7,206 nucleotides of DNA from Candidatus Thalassarchaeaceae archaeon. GTDB lineage: Archaea > Thermoplasmatota > Poseidoniia > Poseidoniales > Thalassarchaeaceae. The position numbers and the translations under genes are program-made. The stretch covers positions 1 through 7,206 of the forward strand of contig JAQXFA010000133.1 of the NCBI GenBank assembly GCA_029250565.1. Reading direction: 5' to 3'. The notes beneath the pieces are model-generated. The model ran no database searches and was not told where the DNA came from. It worked only from the letters and a program-made list of their open reading frames with translations. Positions 6,497-7,206 of this stretch are shown piece after piece; within the stretch, counting starts at the first letter, position 1; every line of letters begins with the position of its first letter.

Positions 6497-7206
6497 ATGA
6501 ATTTTTTAGTTCTGGCGGAATATCAAAGGGTGCTCGGTAATAGAGATGAATATTTGATTGAAAATCCTGATGAATTGAGTCATATCAGGAGCATACTCGG
6601 AATGGAAGAGAACAGTGTGTTGAGAGTTGTTGTCCTAGGCAAAGGGAGAACAACTGCAAGAATTAAGCAGTTTACCTCTGATTTTGCTAAGATAGAAATA
6701 GATAATGAAGGATTTACCAAAGGGGCAACCAAATATATTTCTCTTGGCCTTGGTGGACTTCGACCGGGGATGGCAAAGAGAGTTATTGAGCACTCAACAA
6801 CACTAGGCGTCAAAGAAATCCATTTCTTCCCATCAGATCTTAGCGAGAAAAGTTACTTTGATTCTAATGTCTTCAAAAATGAACGATATTTGAAATATAT
6901 GACGAGAGGGATTGCCCAGGGTGGAAACTACGATTGCCTTCCGAGTTTAGTAATACACAAAAATATTCAAGAATTCAATTTTGACAAATATTCAAAAGTA
7001 TGTTTTTTGCATAAAGGCAATCATGGTAAGTATTTCTCAAAGGAAATCGCGGATAGTGAAAATGTAATGTTATTGGTTGGGCCTGAACGTGGTTGGTCCG
7101 CGGATGAAATAAATAACTTTAGAAGCAAGAATTTTGAGGAAATCATTATTTCTGAGGCTATCCTAAGAGTTGAATTTGCTGTAAATGCATCATTATCACA
7201 ATTAGA
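6497..7206 (+). CDS. rsmE: RsmE-family 16S rRNA (uracil-N3) methyltransferase, 3' end cut by window
   Basis: The frame runs from ATG 6497 past the right edge: 236 codons are seen, against roughly 240-250 for the family, so only a few residues are missing. RsmE is a SPOUT-class (trefoil-knot) enzyme that uses S-adenosylmethionine to make m3U1498 in 16S rRNA. Residues 1-70 fit the PUA-like N-terminal domain (DELSHIRSILGM). Residues about 75-236 are the SPOUT domain: GMAKRVIEHSTTLGVKEI (91-108) matches the family's K-x-TELGV helix, LVGPERGWSADEI (193-205) is the SAM-binding GPE-x-G loop, and ILRVEFAVNASLSQL matches the terminal ILR-x-ETA knot motif. Odd points: the usual EQSxR substrate-site motif reads AQGGNYDCLP (140-149), and Phe replaces the Thr of ETA. 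It starts 21 nt after the nuclease stop, so the two genes are probably in one transcript. Confidence 0.85.
   Translation, partial: MNFLVLAEYQRVLGNRDEYLIENPDELSHIRSILGMEENSVLRVVVLGKGRTTARIKQFTSDFAKIEIDNEGFTKGATKYISLGLGGLRPGMAKRVIEHSTTLGVKEIHFFPSDLSEKSYFDSNVFKNERYLKYMTRGIAQGGNYDCLPSLVIHKNIQEFNFDKYSKVCFLHKGNHGKYFSKEIADSENVMLLVGPERGWSADEINNFRSKNFEEIIISEAILRVEFAVNASLSQL

Overview
The window carries five genes, all on the + strand. From left to right they are: the 3' part of a GHMP-family sugar kinase of the HddA (heptose-7-phosphate kinase) type; a 943-residue secreted and membrane-anchored surface protein; a 584-residue multi-pass membrane protein with a long helical repeat tail; a RecB/Cas4-type PD-(D/E)XK nuclease with a zinc-ribbon-like knuckle; and an almost complete RsmE-family 16S rRNA methyltransferase cut by the right edge. 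No rRNA, tRNA, insertion sequence, attachment site or CRISPR array is visible.

Organism (inference). Composition is AT-leaning by eye. The surface protein has the plan common in marine planktonic Euryarchaeota: an N-terminal signal, tandem Ig/PKD-like beta domains rich in N-x-S/T sequons, one C-terminal membrane helix and a short charged tail. Several starts lack a Shine-Dalgarno sequence, and the one clear example is the GGTGAT type. I favour a Poseidoniales (Marine Group II)-like archaeon. The RsmE gene is mainly a bacterial family, so a bacterial source is not excluded from this window alone.

Layout. The kinase and surface-protein genes (2-3275) overlap by 20 nt or are 4 nt apart, depending on the start used, and so are probably translated from one message. 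A 73-nt gap follows. It holds a pyrimidine-rich tract, a 9-bp inverted repeat, a possible short Arg-rich leader ORF and a hairpin that encloses the next start codon. The membrane/repeat protein fills 3349-5103. An 85-nt gap with a 6-bp hairpin precedes the nuclease (5189-6475). The methyltransferase starts 21 nt after the nuclease and is probably co-transcribed with it.

Working together (inference). The kinase would supply activated heptose for a surface glycan, and the next gene encodes a sequon-rich extracellular protein that could carry such a glycan. The membrane/repeat protein looks like a scaffold with about 390 residues on one side of the membrane. The nuclease plus RsmE pair is an information-processing couple with no obvious link to the surface genes. 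The least explained parts are the repeat protein and its unusual 5' region, and the nuclease with its unrecognised N-terminal domain.
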